64,000 bases of DNA from Wuchereria bancrofti (GCA_005281725.1 SSBO01000009.1:2106414-2170413); one strand, 5' to 3'; positions 8,592-20,352 are shown, counted from the stretch's first letter. Notes: generated from the letters alone by a model not told the origin. Numbers and translations: made by a program.

Positions 8592-10223
8592 TCACATCTG
8601 GTCAGTGCCAATTCCCTTCTTTACGGTAGTGTCCGTCAATGGCGCCGTGGCCGTCTCATCCAGTACACCCGTTTTTCCGGAATCCTGAAGATGATGCACA
8701 GCAATCAATGTAGCATTCCCCTCAATATAAATACTTTTGCTGATTTCGTGGCAATAATAAAGTGTAAATCACCTCCGTGCGGTCATCTTCACGTTTAATT
8801 TCACGGACTGTAACGTCGTACTCGTCATCGCCGAGCAAACTATCGCCAAATGCATTTACGTTTGACTTTTGGCTAATAGCGCTATCTTCAAGTTCTATGT
8901 TATCATTCTCCTTTGCTTCAACTTCAACTTTTTTTTCCAGCGAAAATGAATTCATCAGGTTGCGCGCATCCTTGCAAATATTATCCGCTGCAAACCATTT
9001 TACTTTTACAACAAATCTTTAAATGAATATAAGGCAGCAATTCTGATGCAAACTGCATTGAAAGGTAGAAATTATTGATTGAATAATTAATGAGGAAATT
9101 TTTCTAACATTGTTTGATGAGATTGCCAAATAATAACGCAATGGCGGTTGCTTCTTGAGCTAAGCATTTGTTATCCTTAATTTCTGCTCGTAATTTCTGT
9201 ACTAGAATCGATGTAAACGGTCGATGTTCATCCGTTTCCTTACGACGTACGTCAGCAGCATTTTGCCGTTCATTTAACGTTCCCGATAACACTTTGATCA
9301 CTTCACTTACGCCCTTAATAAATTAGCCTTTTTTAGATTAAATGAATGATGTTTCGAAGAATTCACGTCATTTTTAGTTCTGAAATTCAAAAGCAGAATA
9401 TTATTAAACTTTTTAAACAAACATTGACTTTAAAAGCAAGTAAAATTGCTTTATTTCGCCAACCTCACACTGTTTCTTCAGTTCTGTTAGAGTTTGCATA
9501 AGTCCATGAAGCGATCGGATCGCATCTTTACCAGTAATTTTCATATTTCCCACGGACTATAAATTCAAAAAATGAGAAATTAAAAGCCAGACAATAAGTA
9601 CATGGCAAAGAAAAAAAATTACTTTGGACATTTCCGCATTTGTATAAACGATGCTTTCTTTGAGCTCATAGATAATTTCACTTGCTGGCATCCACGAATG
9701 AGCTTCATTACTACATTGGCCTTAAATAAATGTGGAAAACCGATTTTGCTTTCGAACTAAATGCGATAGACTTTTTTGCGTAAAAAGATTTTCCTTTATT
9801 TGTCAATATTCTATCACAATTAAAAAAATTTAAAAGAAGCCAAATTAGAGTATAACTATTTTGTGTGGTTGGATTGGTTTTTCTTTGTTTTAATCACTGT
9901 GATAAATTACCAATGCAAAATGCGCAAATGATTTTTTCACAATTTGCGCACCATAGATACAATGCGGCAGATGTCTGTGGCGAATACAAATTGCATTTCT
10001 CGCATTGCCAATCCGGAAGGGTTAAATCCTTAATAGCTTCATGAATTTTTGATCGTTATTTTAATTTGTGACTCAGATCAGGAAAATGTAATGAATAGGA
10101 CATTGCTTCAGATGTTATATTTTCTGTAATCTGACTGAATCATCGTTATAAATTGATATATTCCGGATTAGAAACGTTGGAAGGTAGGATGATTCAGGGA
10201 ACTCTAACCTCGGACTGATTCAT
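8592..10223 (-). CDS. Unrecognised B-box-like zinc-finger, coiled-coil protein
   Basis: Spliced model on the complement: 8592-8684, 8773-8987, 9109-9313, 9464-9556, 9623-9720, 9911-10028, 10209-10223 (837 nt, 278 aa). All junctions have GT donors and AG acceptors and every phase agrees. Residues 14-52 hold a Cys/His cluster, C-x2-C-x14-C-x2-C-x4-C-x2-C-x3-C-x4-H, similar to a B-box or other cross-brace finger. It is followed by a helical, probably coiled-coil stretch (about 60-180) and an acidic, charged C-terminus with TDTTVKKG near the end. I do not recognise the family. The finger suggests protein binding or a ubiquitin-related role, by inference only. The first exon (five codons, MNQSE) and its acceptor (AAG) are the weakest part; the start could differ. 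The gene is followed head to tail on the same strand by a degenerate partial copy upstream at 11.0 kb. Confidence 0.8.
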
Positions 10224-12296
10224 CACGTGGAATTTAGGAATCCGAAAATGAGAAAAGCTTTGAGAATCGAGAAATCAATCGAAAGAATAAAAGTGACAAT
10301 GAATTGCATTGTGTTAATCAATGATTTTATATCTGTTATCGATTCATTTCTGTTTGAATATTTAAATGTTTTCGGTAATGGTATTAAAATTTATTGTTGT
10401 ATGCTTCGATGATTTTAGTTTATATAAAAGATTAACTCTTTAACGTTTCTGATAAATATAATTTCTCCTTGATTTCTTACAAGATTTAGAAAAAAAAATT
10501 TGGTTGTCGAAAATCTGATTAATGAACAATTCCTGATCCTGAAAGATTTATTGAGGAAGGCACTACTGACAGCTGAATATACTCATAATTATCACTTTAA
10601 CTTTGTGCAACATTTATCTCAGAATTAATAAGTTCAAACTCTAATAAAACAGTCAGTTGCAACTTACTATTTACGTTGACCTTTGACATCTCCTCCTTTT
10701 TTTGCTGTTTACTTTGATTCAATACGTTTGCATGTGCAGCAACTGATCTATATCATATCACACTATGCGATGTCTTTTTCCGTTCTTTCTTTTTTTACAG
10801 CGTATTCGTGAAATTTTTTAGAAGTTTCATTTTTTCTTTACATTGTTCTTTTGACAAATAGAAAAGTTTATCGCATGAAATTCCTTTGCATATGGAAATC
10901 CAAAATAAAAGAAAATTAAATAAAAAGTTATTAATACCTGAAATATCGTTAGATTGACCAACGGATGAATTAACAGTCTTCGATGAATTAACGGATGAAA
11001 GCGCTGTCAGTGTCAATTTCTTTCTTTACGGTAGTGTCAAATTCCAATTTTCTTTTTCAGCGAAAAATAAATTCATCAACTTGAAATATTTGATGACTCA
11101 TTTTTTTTTTCCAAGACATTTCCACATGCATCCCGAAATTGCGAACTGTATAGCAAGGCACCTGTTATTAACTATTCTTAACTTCTACACATTCTTCACT
11201 TTACGTATGGTATAATTTCACTTTTTTTTTTTGCCAATTGCAAATCTTTATTGGTTTATGTCTTTTGGGCTTCCAAATTAAAACCAAAACTAGAAATTAT
11301 TTTGATACTGTGCTGCATACTTTTCAACTTTTCACTTCAAATTTTCGCATTTTTCATAATTTTGTTCCGAAAAAAAGAGACTAAGTATTTCGCAGCAGTT
11401 TTCAAATTACTTCTTTATACATGTTGTCATTGTCATCAAAAAAGAAAAAATTGCAGAAACTATCTAGAAATGACATGAAATTGTTCAGTGATAAATGCGA
11501 CCATTGCTGTTATTAAATTTCAGCAACCGCAAAATATATGTTTATCCAAATACAATCTTATATACAAAAACATTTAAAACTTACAAGTAAATGCTTATAT
11601 TTTAGCATATTATAAACTGTTATAACCAGCAAGTGAATTCCAATAGAAAAGCCAGATAACAATTATATATGGTAAAAATAGTGAATGTAAAAACTTTTAT
11701 GATTTAAAACTCAATTTTGTAAAATATAATTCTGAAATCTTGCTTTTCTTTCGCCTTTTCGCAAAGACTATATATTGTACTGGAACTGTTCAATCGAAAA
11801 CATCTAGTCATTGTAAGAAAAAGTGAAACAAATAAGATTAATTTTCCTCCAACCAACTTTTTTATATTTGTACCACACGCTAAACACGCACCTCTTAAAT
11901 TTTAATTATTCATAAATACAAACAAAGGATGATGATGTTTAGGCATTCGAAAATATCTACATCTTTGTAGAGAGATGAAATGTTCAAAAAATTTCGATTA
12001 CGATCAAGGAAATGATTATAGCTGAGAAAAAAGATAAGATAATCATTGAATAAATAACGAAATACAAAAATTGAATTAGGTACAATATATTTGGAATAAT
12101 TTATTTTTTATAAATATTCGGTTTTTTACAAATTAACCATTTACAATAGTGAACAATTTCTAGTTATAACTGGGGAAAGACCATAAGATGATTATTGAAT
12201 AAATAATGAAATACAAAAATCACAGTCTATTTTAAACTGAGAATAAATGCACTGAACCACTGTATTTGGAAAAATGGACTTACGACATTTAAAAGT
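10224..12296. other. Spacer between the two minus-strand genes
   Basis: No intact gene is seen. It holds the degenerate duplicate at about 10999-11078 (separate entry). There is also a diverged direct repeat of about 40 bases, near 12030-12075 and 12180-12225, sharing ATTGAATAAATAA and GAAATACAAAAAT. The plus-strand frame at 10227-10412 overlaps the reverse of the neighbouring first exon and shows no domain. Confidence 0.5.
10999..11078 (-). pseudogene. Degenerate partial copy of the B-box-like gene's 3' exons
   Basis: Minus-strand bases near 11000-11038 match the last exon of the 8592-10223 gene around 8598-8636 (shared core GACACTACCGTAAAGAA). Bases near 11052-11078 match the start of its sixth exon around 8933-8959 (shared ATGAATT-ATTTTCGCTG). 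In the intact gene these two blocks lie about 300 bases apart with the intron and most of exon six between them; here they are adjacent. The copy has lost its frame. It looks like a tandem duplication followed by an internal deletion. Confidence 0.65.
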
Positions 12297-14275
12297 CTAC
12301 GAAAATATGCGATTTGGTGTTGTTCCCTTTCCATTCAACCAGTTTTTCTCGAGTCTGAAGAACGAATTAATTTATGAAAATCATTCAGAAACCTTAGCGA
12401 GACATTCATATCTTTCTAATTTCCCTCCTTCCAGATTAAATTACTAATAACATTATTTTGTCTCAATTTATTTGAATAACTAATTAGTTTCGACTTTGCT
12501 GCATGTATTACACATTTAACTACAAGTGCTTTGAGCAGAAAATTAACTTACTTCTCTGAGCGTTTTCTTAAACCCAACATATCAGGTGTTGTAATTGCAG
12601 CAGTTGACAATGCAATGGGACTTGGCTCTATACCACTGCGAGAAAAAGCAGCAGCTACTCGGCTAAGTGAACGATTATCTGCAGCCAATTTAAACCCGTC
12701 CTGAAAGTTACATGAATTACGATAGGCCAGAACGTGTAGTAAAATGAGCACTACGTAATTCCAAGTGATTGTTACGATGTCATATATTCCCTTAATTCGG
12801 GTAAAGACTAACCAAATATTTTGACATACTCAAAGAAATAATATAGAAAAGATTCGCGAAAGCATTTTTTTAGCAAGACAAATCAAAACAAATCTGAGTA
12901 CCGTTTCCAAACAATCGCTGATGGGAGTACTGGTTGCAAAACGTCCCGAAGAACCTCCACCACTTCTTTCTGTCGAAGCTAAGCTACTTCCTGCTAGGAA
13001 AAGAATATTACTCTGGAATCATTTCAGAAGCTTTGAAAAACAAAGAATTCTAAGACAGCAACTCACTCTTTAGTAATCACTTGCACGACGGTCTTGCTAT
13101 GAATTTAAATCATTCTCAAAGCCAAGTCCCGTGAGTCAGTATAAGAGAAGCATCATTTCAAGACTTTCTCATTTATCAGTTTCAATATATGACGAGTCAT
13201 ACAAAGCATATATTTCATGAAAAACATCAACTTACTACTTCGACCAGCTGAATGAGGGCTATTACGTGAAACAGAACCGACAGACAACCTGAAGGACAAT
13301 GAACTTGGATTTTCAAACAGATGGATAGAAGCTTGAATTATATATATATCTGCATCTTTTTGTTTCACCTTAAATAATGATAGAAATTGAAAAAGAGATG
13401 AGAAGTGATGAAAATTAGTATACATACATTTGTTCCAGTTTTTGAGCATGATGTCGAAGCCTGTCAATTTCTCTTATCAGTGACTCCTTTTCAGCCAAAA
13501 CTTTCCTGAAAATCATTGCAGAATTCTACAAAATGTATGTTTATGGTTCTCTTACTAAGAATCAAATTAAACAAACCTTTCCCTTTCGGTCTTCTGCTTC
13601 ATTACGAGCTGTGCCGATATTACGTACTTCATTGCTTTCTTCTGCTATAATATCGAACAATCAATTGCACCGCTAGTAAATTCACCTATTCATCGGTAAT
13701 TTTGATAGATTTTCTGTAAATTTACCATTGATTCATGTAAACTACCTGCCTGTTCCTGCTTAGCTTTTTGTAAATGCTGACGATGGCCGCTTTGGAAATC
13801 CAAAACTGCATTCAAATTTTTCACGTACTGCTCCAGCAATTCTTTTGGATTTCGAAAATACATTTGCAAATCGCTCCGAAGATTCCGATTAATTTTCACT
13901 GCATTGGCGCGCTTGCTACATCGCATGCAATGATTTTCAGGAGCTGAAAATGTCAAATTATGTAGCACATAATTTGAAAAAAAAAGATGAAATAAGTATA
14001 GGCTTTTTTATCGAATTAACTTTTTAAAGTTCACTCAAATACATTAATATTGACTGAGGATGTATGATTGGAAGCCACTAAAATTAAAATTCAATAATTT
14101 TGCAAAATTATTTCAGAATGCGTCAAATGACATGAAGAAAGAAAAACACTGACTAACCTGTTTCGTAGCATTTACCACAAATAATATGACCACATGATGT
14201 AAAATAAAATGGATACTGTTCGTTACCCTGTGTTGGCATACGAATGCATACATTACAATGAATCCAATCACCCAT
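12297..14275 (-). CDS. ZHP/Zip3/RNF212-family RING protein (meiotic crossover regulator)
   Basis: Spliced model on the complement: 12297-12354, 12552-12700, 12902-12993, 13236-13288, 13428-13505, 13577-13644, 13726-13943, 14158-14275 (834 nt, 277 aa). All splice sites are canonical and every phase agrees. The N-terminus is a C3HC4 RING: Cys7, Cys10, Cys28, His30, Cys33, Cys36, Cys45, Cys48, with the family's SCGHIICGKC core and a very short lead. A long helical coiled coil follows (about 50-165), then a Ser/Gly-rich tail (about 165-225) and a short conserved-looking end (TPNRIFS). This layout is that of C. elegans ZHP proteins and vertebrate RNF212/HEI10. These act on the synaptonemal complex as SUMO/ubiquitin ligases that choose crossover sites. 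The length is typical. Which ZHP paralogue it is cannot be settled. An in-frame alternative end to exon two (stop at 13690) was rejected because splicing at ATG|GTAAAT keeps the coiled coil. Confidence 0.92.
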
Positions 14276-14293
14276 CTCAAAGAGCAAATTTAA

Positions 14294-14295
14294 CT
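14294..14295 (-). promoter_or_regulatory. Predicted trans-splice (or 5' UTR) acceptor of the ZHP-like gene
   Basis: On the minus strand a long T-run ends in TAG (AG at 14295-14294), 18 bases before the start ATG at 14275. A pyrimidine-rich 3' splice site so close to the ATG with no upstream coding exon is the usual mark of spliced-leader addition in nematodes. A normal 5' UTR intron would look the same. Confidence 0.55.
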
Positions 14296-14745
14296 AAAAA
14301 AAAAAATAAAAATAAAAACTCATGATTAAATAATTTCTAACCATAATTACATTAAATCGTAATTTTTGTTAAGACTGAATTATTTCTACACCTAAATTTA
14401 CAAATTTAACTATTAGTAATAACATTAATATTAAAAATCAATCATTAGACAAGATTAAATTCTTATTCAAATCATCAGTCATCAAAAGTCTACCTCATTG
14501 TCGTATACAGCTCCTTCCAGCATTCCATTAAATAATCTACCCAAGCAGATGCCCAAAATATACCCTCCCCGTATCCATTAAACAGATCTTCCAACATTAA
14601 AACCTATATAACTCACAGTAGTGAGAAACCCAAAATGCAACAATTTTGTCACCGATTGACAATGATAACATAAATATCTGTAAAGTTAACGAAATAAGAA
14701 ATAAAAAAAAAGAAAAGAAAAAGAGTGAGTGAAATAGTTTGTAAC

Positions 14746-14990
14746 AGGTAATAAGTTATAAAACACTCGTAATATTCGTAAAATACGTGCCAAGTAATAA
14801 GTTATAAACTATTCGCAATATTCGTAAAATACGTGCCAAGTAATAAGTTATAAACTACTTGCAATATTCGTAAAATACGTACCAAGTAATAAGTTATAAA
14901 CCACTCGCAATATTCGTAAAATACGTGCCAAGTAATAAGTTATAAACTACTCGCAATATTCGTAAAGTACGTGCAATATTGTAAAATACG
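14746..14990. repeat. 46-bp minisatellite, about 5 copies
   Basis: Units contain AATAAGTTATAAAC, then YTCGCAATATTCGTAAAATACGTGCC-like sequence; successive ATAAGTTATA motifs start 46 bases apart (14751, 14797 and so on). The last unit is shortened. The array lies in the spacer between the divergent ZHP-like gene (14275, -) and the Trp-repeat ORF (15335, +), about 470 and 345 bases from their starts. Confidence 0.92.
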
Positions 14991-15334
14991 TTAATTTGAG
15001 CAAAATAACAACTAAACGTATGATGCAACTGTCCAAATAACGCCCATTCTAAAATATATGCAAATTTTGGTTGCATCATTTAATGGATTAGTTGAACTGC
15101 CTGTAAGAGCCATTCCAAAGCGAAATGAATTATTGCTTACGTGCAATTTAGATGGGTTTGAGTATTGTTTGGAATATTCTAGAAATTTTTGACCAAAATA
15201 ATATGCGTCCCATCACTTTCACTTCGTTTATTTTCATTTAATTATTCACAATTTTTAGAAAATAAGCAGAAAAAAAAGAAAAGAAAAAAAATTGGTTGAT
15301 TATACCTTAAACGATTAATATTTGTTAAGTTAAA

Positions 15335-15916
15335 ATGGAACAACGACAACGAATAATACAATGGAATCAATCCTTATTGAAACATAGAATGGAGCGACAA
15401 CGAATGATACAATGGAATCATTGGATTCAACATAGAATTATACGACAACGAATAAAACAATGGAATCGTTGTATTCAATATAGAATTATACGACAACGAA
15501 TGATACGATGGAATCGACAGATTCAACTAGAAATGCTACAACAACGGATGCTATGGTGGAAACAATTAATTCAACTTCAAATGTTACAACAAGAAATGTC
15601 GCAATGGCATCAAATGATTCAATTGCGAATAATGCAAGAACGAACAGTGCAATTTCAATTACGAACATTACAACAACGAATGATGCAATGGAATCAGCGA
15701 ATTCAACGTAGAATGATGCGACAGCGAATGATTCAATGGAATCAATGGATTCAGTTGCGAATGATGCGACAGCGAATGATTCAATGGAACCAATGGATTC
15801 AATTGCGAATGGATCAAATGATACAATGGAATGAATCATTTCAAGTTCATATGGAACAATTTTTCTGGTGGAATCAATGGTTTCAACTTCAAATTAAACC
15901 AACGATAATACGGTGA
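15335..15916 (+). CDS. Tandem 16-residue Trp/Gln/Arg-repeat protein (orphan)
   Basis: A single-exon ORF of 193 codons, starting AAAATGG (good context) and ending TGA at 15914-15916. It is almost entirely a 48-bp coding minisatellite. About ten 16-residue units follow a pattern like MMRQRMIQWNQWIQLR, with Trp, Gln, Arg, Met and Ile at fixed places. The last units are the most alike, the first and middle more diverged; one middle unit has a 12-residue extension. There is no signal peptide or known domain. A helix would put Trp/Ile on one side and Arg/Gln on the other, so an amphipathic or self-assembling role is possible, by inference only. The repeat unit is also open in one other plus frame and one minus frame, but only this frame stays open across all diverged units. 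It is divergent from the ZHP-like gene. Expression is unproven. Confidence 0.55.
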   Translation: MEQRQRIIQWNQSLLKHRMERQRMIQWNHWIQHRIIRQRIKQWNRCIQYRIIRQRMIRWNRQIQLEMLQQRMLWWKQLIQLQMLQQEMSQWHQMIQLRIMQERTVQFQLRTLQQRMMQWNQRIQRRMMRQRMIQWNQWIQLRMMRQRMIQWNQWIQLRMDQMIQWNESFQVHMEQFFWWNQWFQLQIKPTIIR

Positions 15917-16770
15917 AATAAGTAATTCTTTTTCTATAAATTCTTCAAAAAAAGAAAAATTAAATTAAAAATTTAGTAATAGTTATAGTGTAATAATAAT
16001 AGTAGTAAAAAAAATAATAGTCACTGTTTCAATTTTTGTTTGATTATTTGAAAATTTTTGATAAAAAAAAGAGCAATCAAGTAATTATGCTAACTGTTAT
16101 CAGCGATAATATGGTGAAATGCTTCATTTTTTTTCTTTTTTTTTCCATAAATTTAAGAAAAAATTAAATTGAAATGAAATACTTCTTTCTTTTTTTCTAT
16201 AAATTCTTCAAAAAAAAATAAATAAATTAACTAATTAAGTAATTAATTAATTAAAATAAAATACTTTTTTCTATGAATTCTTAAAAAAAAATTAAAAATT
16301 TAGTGATAATCATAGTACAATTATAATAGTAAGATGATTACCTTGTTTAAATTTTGTTTAATTATTAGGAAACATAATAATTTAAATTATTGTGAAAATG
16401 AGCTATCAAGCAATTATACCAACCGTTTCCAACGATAATATAGTGAAACGCTTTTTTCTTTTTCTTTTTTTTCTATGAATTTCTCAAAAAAAAAAAAAAA
16501 ATAATGATAAAATAAATTAAAAAGAAATATTTGTTTCATTTTTCTCCATAAATTCTTCAAGAAAAAAATAAATAAATTAATTAATTAAAATGAAATACTT
16601 TTTTTCTTTTTTCTATAAATTTAAAAAAAAAAATTAAAAATTCAGTAATAATCATAGTACAATAATAATAGTAAAATGACTGCTTTGTTTAAATTTCGTT
16701 TGATTATTAGGAAAAAAAGCAATAATTATTGTGAAAAAGTGCTATCAAGCAATTATGCTAATTGTTTTGC
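15901..16770 (+). repeat. Tandem copies of the Trp-repeat ORF's 3' flank
   Basis: Three related units start with ACGATAATAYRGTGAAA near 15901, 16103 and 16431. Each continues with T-rich tracts, TCTATAAATTCTTCAAAA, TAATAATAGTA and GCTATCAAGCAATTATRC-type sequence. The first is about 200 bases, the next two about 330. The first unit's opening contains the ORF's last codons and stop. No capacity to code remains in units two and three. Confidence 0.75.
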
Positions 16771-18668
16771 ATTAGGAGAGCTATTTTCTTCCATGTTAAC
16801 ACAGTTAATATTAAAATTACACGAAATTATTTCACATTAAATTTGCATAAATCAAATTTATGAAAGATGAAATCATTGAGAAATTATAACAACTTCTTAT
16901 TCCAGGAATATTTCTTATTAATTAAAATGGATAGCACATATCTTTTTTATAATATTATCTTCAGCTAAATTTATACTATGATTTTACTGTTTTTTTTTTT
17001 CAGTTTATAAAAGTCTAATTTCAGAAATTATATTATGAACATTACATGAGCTATTTGATTTGTTTTCAATTTCTAATCTTAGATACAAATTATTTTTGTT
17101 TAACTGCTATGAACTTTCAATTCGAATAATGTTATTTTCTTTTGCTAACATATTTTTTGCGGTTTGTTGGTTCTGTTTTAATTTCAATTTTTTTTTTAAT
17201 TGGTTCTGGTTCGCTACTTATTTCTAAAAAATGGTTTTTTCCGTTTCTTAAAATCTTTTATTTTAGATGATAAGAATTTCAGGATGGTACTATGCAAATT
17301 ATGTATTGGGAATTATAAGTTGAATTGTTGATTTCTATTAGAATTATTAGAGTTAATATTATTATATCAAATTATGAATGGGAAGTCTAAGTTGCTAATT
17401 TATCTTCCAAAAATTTTCAAACTTCCCTTCTTTCTTTATTATTACTTAATCGATTAATAAGTTCTTATTTGATAACCTTTCAATGTATTTCTATATATCA
17501 GCTTATTATTCAGAAATTTTTTATACTTCTCGCAAAATTTGATTTCAATTGTAATTCGATTCATAGCAACCTTAAAATCACACTCCAGTATTTTTATCAT
17601 TTAGAGATTATGATTGTGCTTTATTGTATTTGATGCTTTTAGCTATATTCGGATTAAGCTTATTTCCAATTCTCCTTGAAATCTCAACACATTTTCAGAA
17701 ATCTGTTATAAACTTTATATAATTATATATCACGTTAATTCTTTGTGGTATTTGCCATGCTTGAATCAACTATTAGCCTAGCTTTCCAAACAAATGTTTA
17801 CCTTTTTATCTGACCTCAAAAATTGGTTGATGATCTATTCGGAATAATCATTCCTCAGGAAAATTACGATTTGTTTTTGTTTTTCTAGGTCATTTTTATA
17901 ATTTAAATTAGTGATATATCGATGTTCCTGATATTATTGGTGAAGATTTCGAACATCAACTCAATTAATTAGAAAAAAATCTGAGTTACATTTGGCGTTT
18001 CAGAAATTTTTATAATATATGAACAAACAGCTGTGGATCGGATGATAATTAGTAAAATCAATGATGTTAAGAAAATATTTTATTTTACTACATTTCGTAT
18101 TCTTTTGTTTCTTACATGTTTTGCTTGCTAATAAAATTGAATTGTTTCACTTTTCTGAATAACGTAATCATTGCAGATGTGTGATAATTTTAATGAATCA
18201 ATTATAGAAAGGTAATGTGAATTATTATCGTATGCAAATGGATGCAGTTCATTTGAGAATGTTTTATCAATATCATTAAAGTTGATTTTTTGATATTGCT
18301 CGATCAGCTTTTTGAAGATTTTATAGTTTTTCAAAAAGTGAGATGTGTCAAGAATTGAGAGAAAATGTCTCAAACATTTTAAGGTTTATTTTATGATTTT
18401 AAGGAAAATTTTCTGTTACTAAGCTTATTAGGGCTTTATGTAGTGATTTGAAATTCAAAAATTGCGTTTTTCCTGCTTTTGCTTGTAAAGAAAATTGAAT
18501 ACTACATATATATTTAGCTAACTGAATGAGTAATCAAAATAGCAAATAAGTCAGTATAATCATACATAAGATTTGACATTATACCATTCAATATGTTATA
18601 TACCCACCTGATATATAATCATAATTAACCTTTGATTTTTATTTTTAGTGACGTTTCTTGCAAGTATC

Positions 18669-18716
18669 ATCACTTTGAAGTGATTAGTCATCACAATGTG
18701 ATCCAGATGATATCAT
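18669..18716. repeat. Cluster of three short palindromes
   Basis: Three inverted repeats in 48 bases: ATCACTTTGAAGTGAT (18669-18684), ATCACAATGTGAT (18690-18702) and ATGATATCAT (18707-18716). All share ATCA/TGAT ends. They are flanked by an acceptor-like TTTTTAG before 18650 and a GGAAAG|GTAAGC donor-like site near 18727, but no frame crosses the stretch. Confidence 0.8.
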
Positions 18717-20352
18717 AGTAGGAAAGGTAAGCGATCGGATATAAAATGAAGACAAAAAATGTTTTGTTATGGTAATTAATTTCAATCATTACACCTGAAA
18801 TAACTTCTAAACAATGGTACTATTTAAAGTATTGTATATGTTTTAGAGGAATATTTGGCAGAATTTTTAGGAGAGCATTAAATAATATACTTTTTTATGC
18901 ATATTTAATTACGCATTCTGTATAAATATGAGCACCAAAGAAAAATATGAAAATGAAATATTTCCAAAATTCTAATAACAAATATTTGGAAATAGTATCA
19001 AAAAAAAGAAACGGATGTTTTTTCAAATATACAACGTTGAACAATGGGAAAATATGCTTGGTTAGGAAAGAAAAAATCTGCTGCAAACTAATATTTCGTT
19101 TTAAATTTCCATTTCTTTCTAGTATATCATTTTTTTTTTTGAATCGAAATAAAATTAAATAGAATATGGTTAAAATTTTTGGTGAAAAAATTTTTAGAAT
19201 ACAGTACAAATTGATATTTTGTAACATAATCCTCAAGCATCTATTCCCATACTACAGTAAATCAGATAACAGGGAAAAAATAATTCTAGAAGTGAAATTT
19301 TTTGAAAAATTCAGAAAAACATGATATTGAGACATTTTAGAAGTAAAATCAAGAAATTCTACCGCATTACCTCTAAATTTTAGATCTTAGCAATTAAAAT
19401 AGCACAAAAAAAAAAGATTAAATGAGTGAAGAGCCACAAAAATTGTGCAATAACTTTACACATTATTTTGTGTATTTTCATATTGTTGCATTTTAATTAT
19501 ACATTTAACTTATGATAATATTTTCAATTCTTACTGCTCATCAATTTAAATAACATTCATAAAAGTTTGGATAAGTTCAATTCTTCTACACTGCAGTTAA
19601 AAAATTTCGAATCATAAGTTTTCTTTCAACAAGATGTATTTATTGAGTTTGAAATAAAATTTCAAATTTCTTAGGATAGAAGAAAGGAAGTAGATAAAAT
19701 AACATTTTTTTGGACATTTTGTCAGTTGATATATATGATTATTGACTCAGTTTCATTGAGTAAATAAAACAAAATCAAATAATTTTTAAACAAAGGTTCG
19801 TATGTGAAGGTGAAAAAACGAAAAAAAAGCTCTATAAATGATCAGAGGTGAGAACAAAAGACAATTTTTCTTTTTTTTGAATGCAATTTCTTTGTAAAAA
19901 AGTTTATAAAGAAACTAATTGCAACTAAACTTAATTAAATATAGTACTTTTCATTTAGAATGAAGTAAAAAGTTGAAATGTAAGGTGAAAGAAATCGATT
20001 CTTATCATATTTGAATTTGTAGTACGTCAGTTTCTTTTTTTTTTTTCGTTGAATGGAATCATTTTTCAATCATTTTTCAATTTTCATTTAAAGATTAATG
20101 TATTTGGAAGAAAAAAAAGCAAATTTAATAAATGCTGGGTTTCGAAATTTTACGAAATATCAAAAAAAAAAAAAATAATAGAAATTGAATGGTATCCTTA
20201 CATTTCGTACAGTTAACTGAGAATAATGGTTGTTTGAAAGGAATTATGAGAAATTTTGAAAATAAATATATGGCCGAAGAACTATATGGACACAAGCACC
20301 ACCAATATTTTACATATGTATAAATCATCATAGATGTATTTTTTTAAATTAT

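Noticed and set aside
9104..9108. TAG stop at the end of the fifth exon of the B-box-like gene
   Set aside because: A GTTAGA donor just before it joins in phase to the next exon, and the last exon ends in a matching frame; the longer protein is better supported.
13690..13725. Longer exon two of the ZHP-like gene ending in an in-frame stop
   Set aside because: It would cut the protein after the RING; splicing at ATG|GTAAAT gives a model with six more exons all in phase.
15486..15839. Minus-strand frame of 117 codons, hydrophobic and repetitive, and a plus-strand frame at 15508-15711
   Set aside because: Both are side effects of the 48-bp repeat, whose length is a multiple of three; only the frame of 15335-15916 runs across all diverged units.
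18128..19236. Minus-strand frames of 81 and 113 codons
   Set aside because: Composition is Phe/Ile/Lys/Asn-driven by A/T richness and a frame overlaps on the other strand; no supporting motif.
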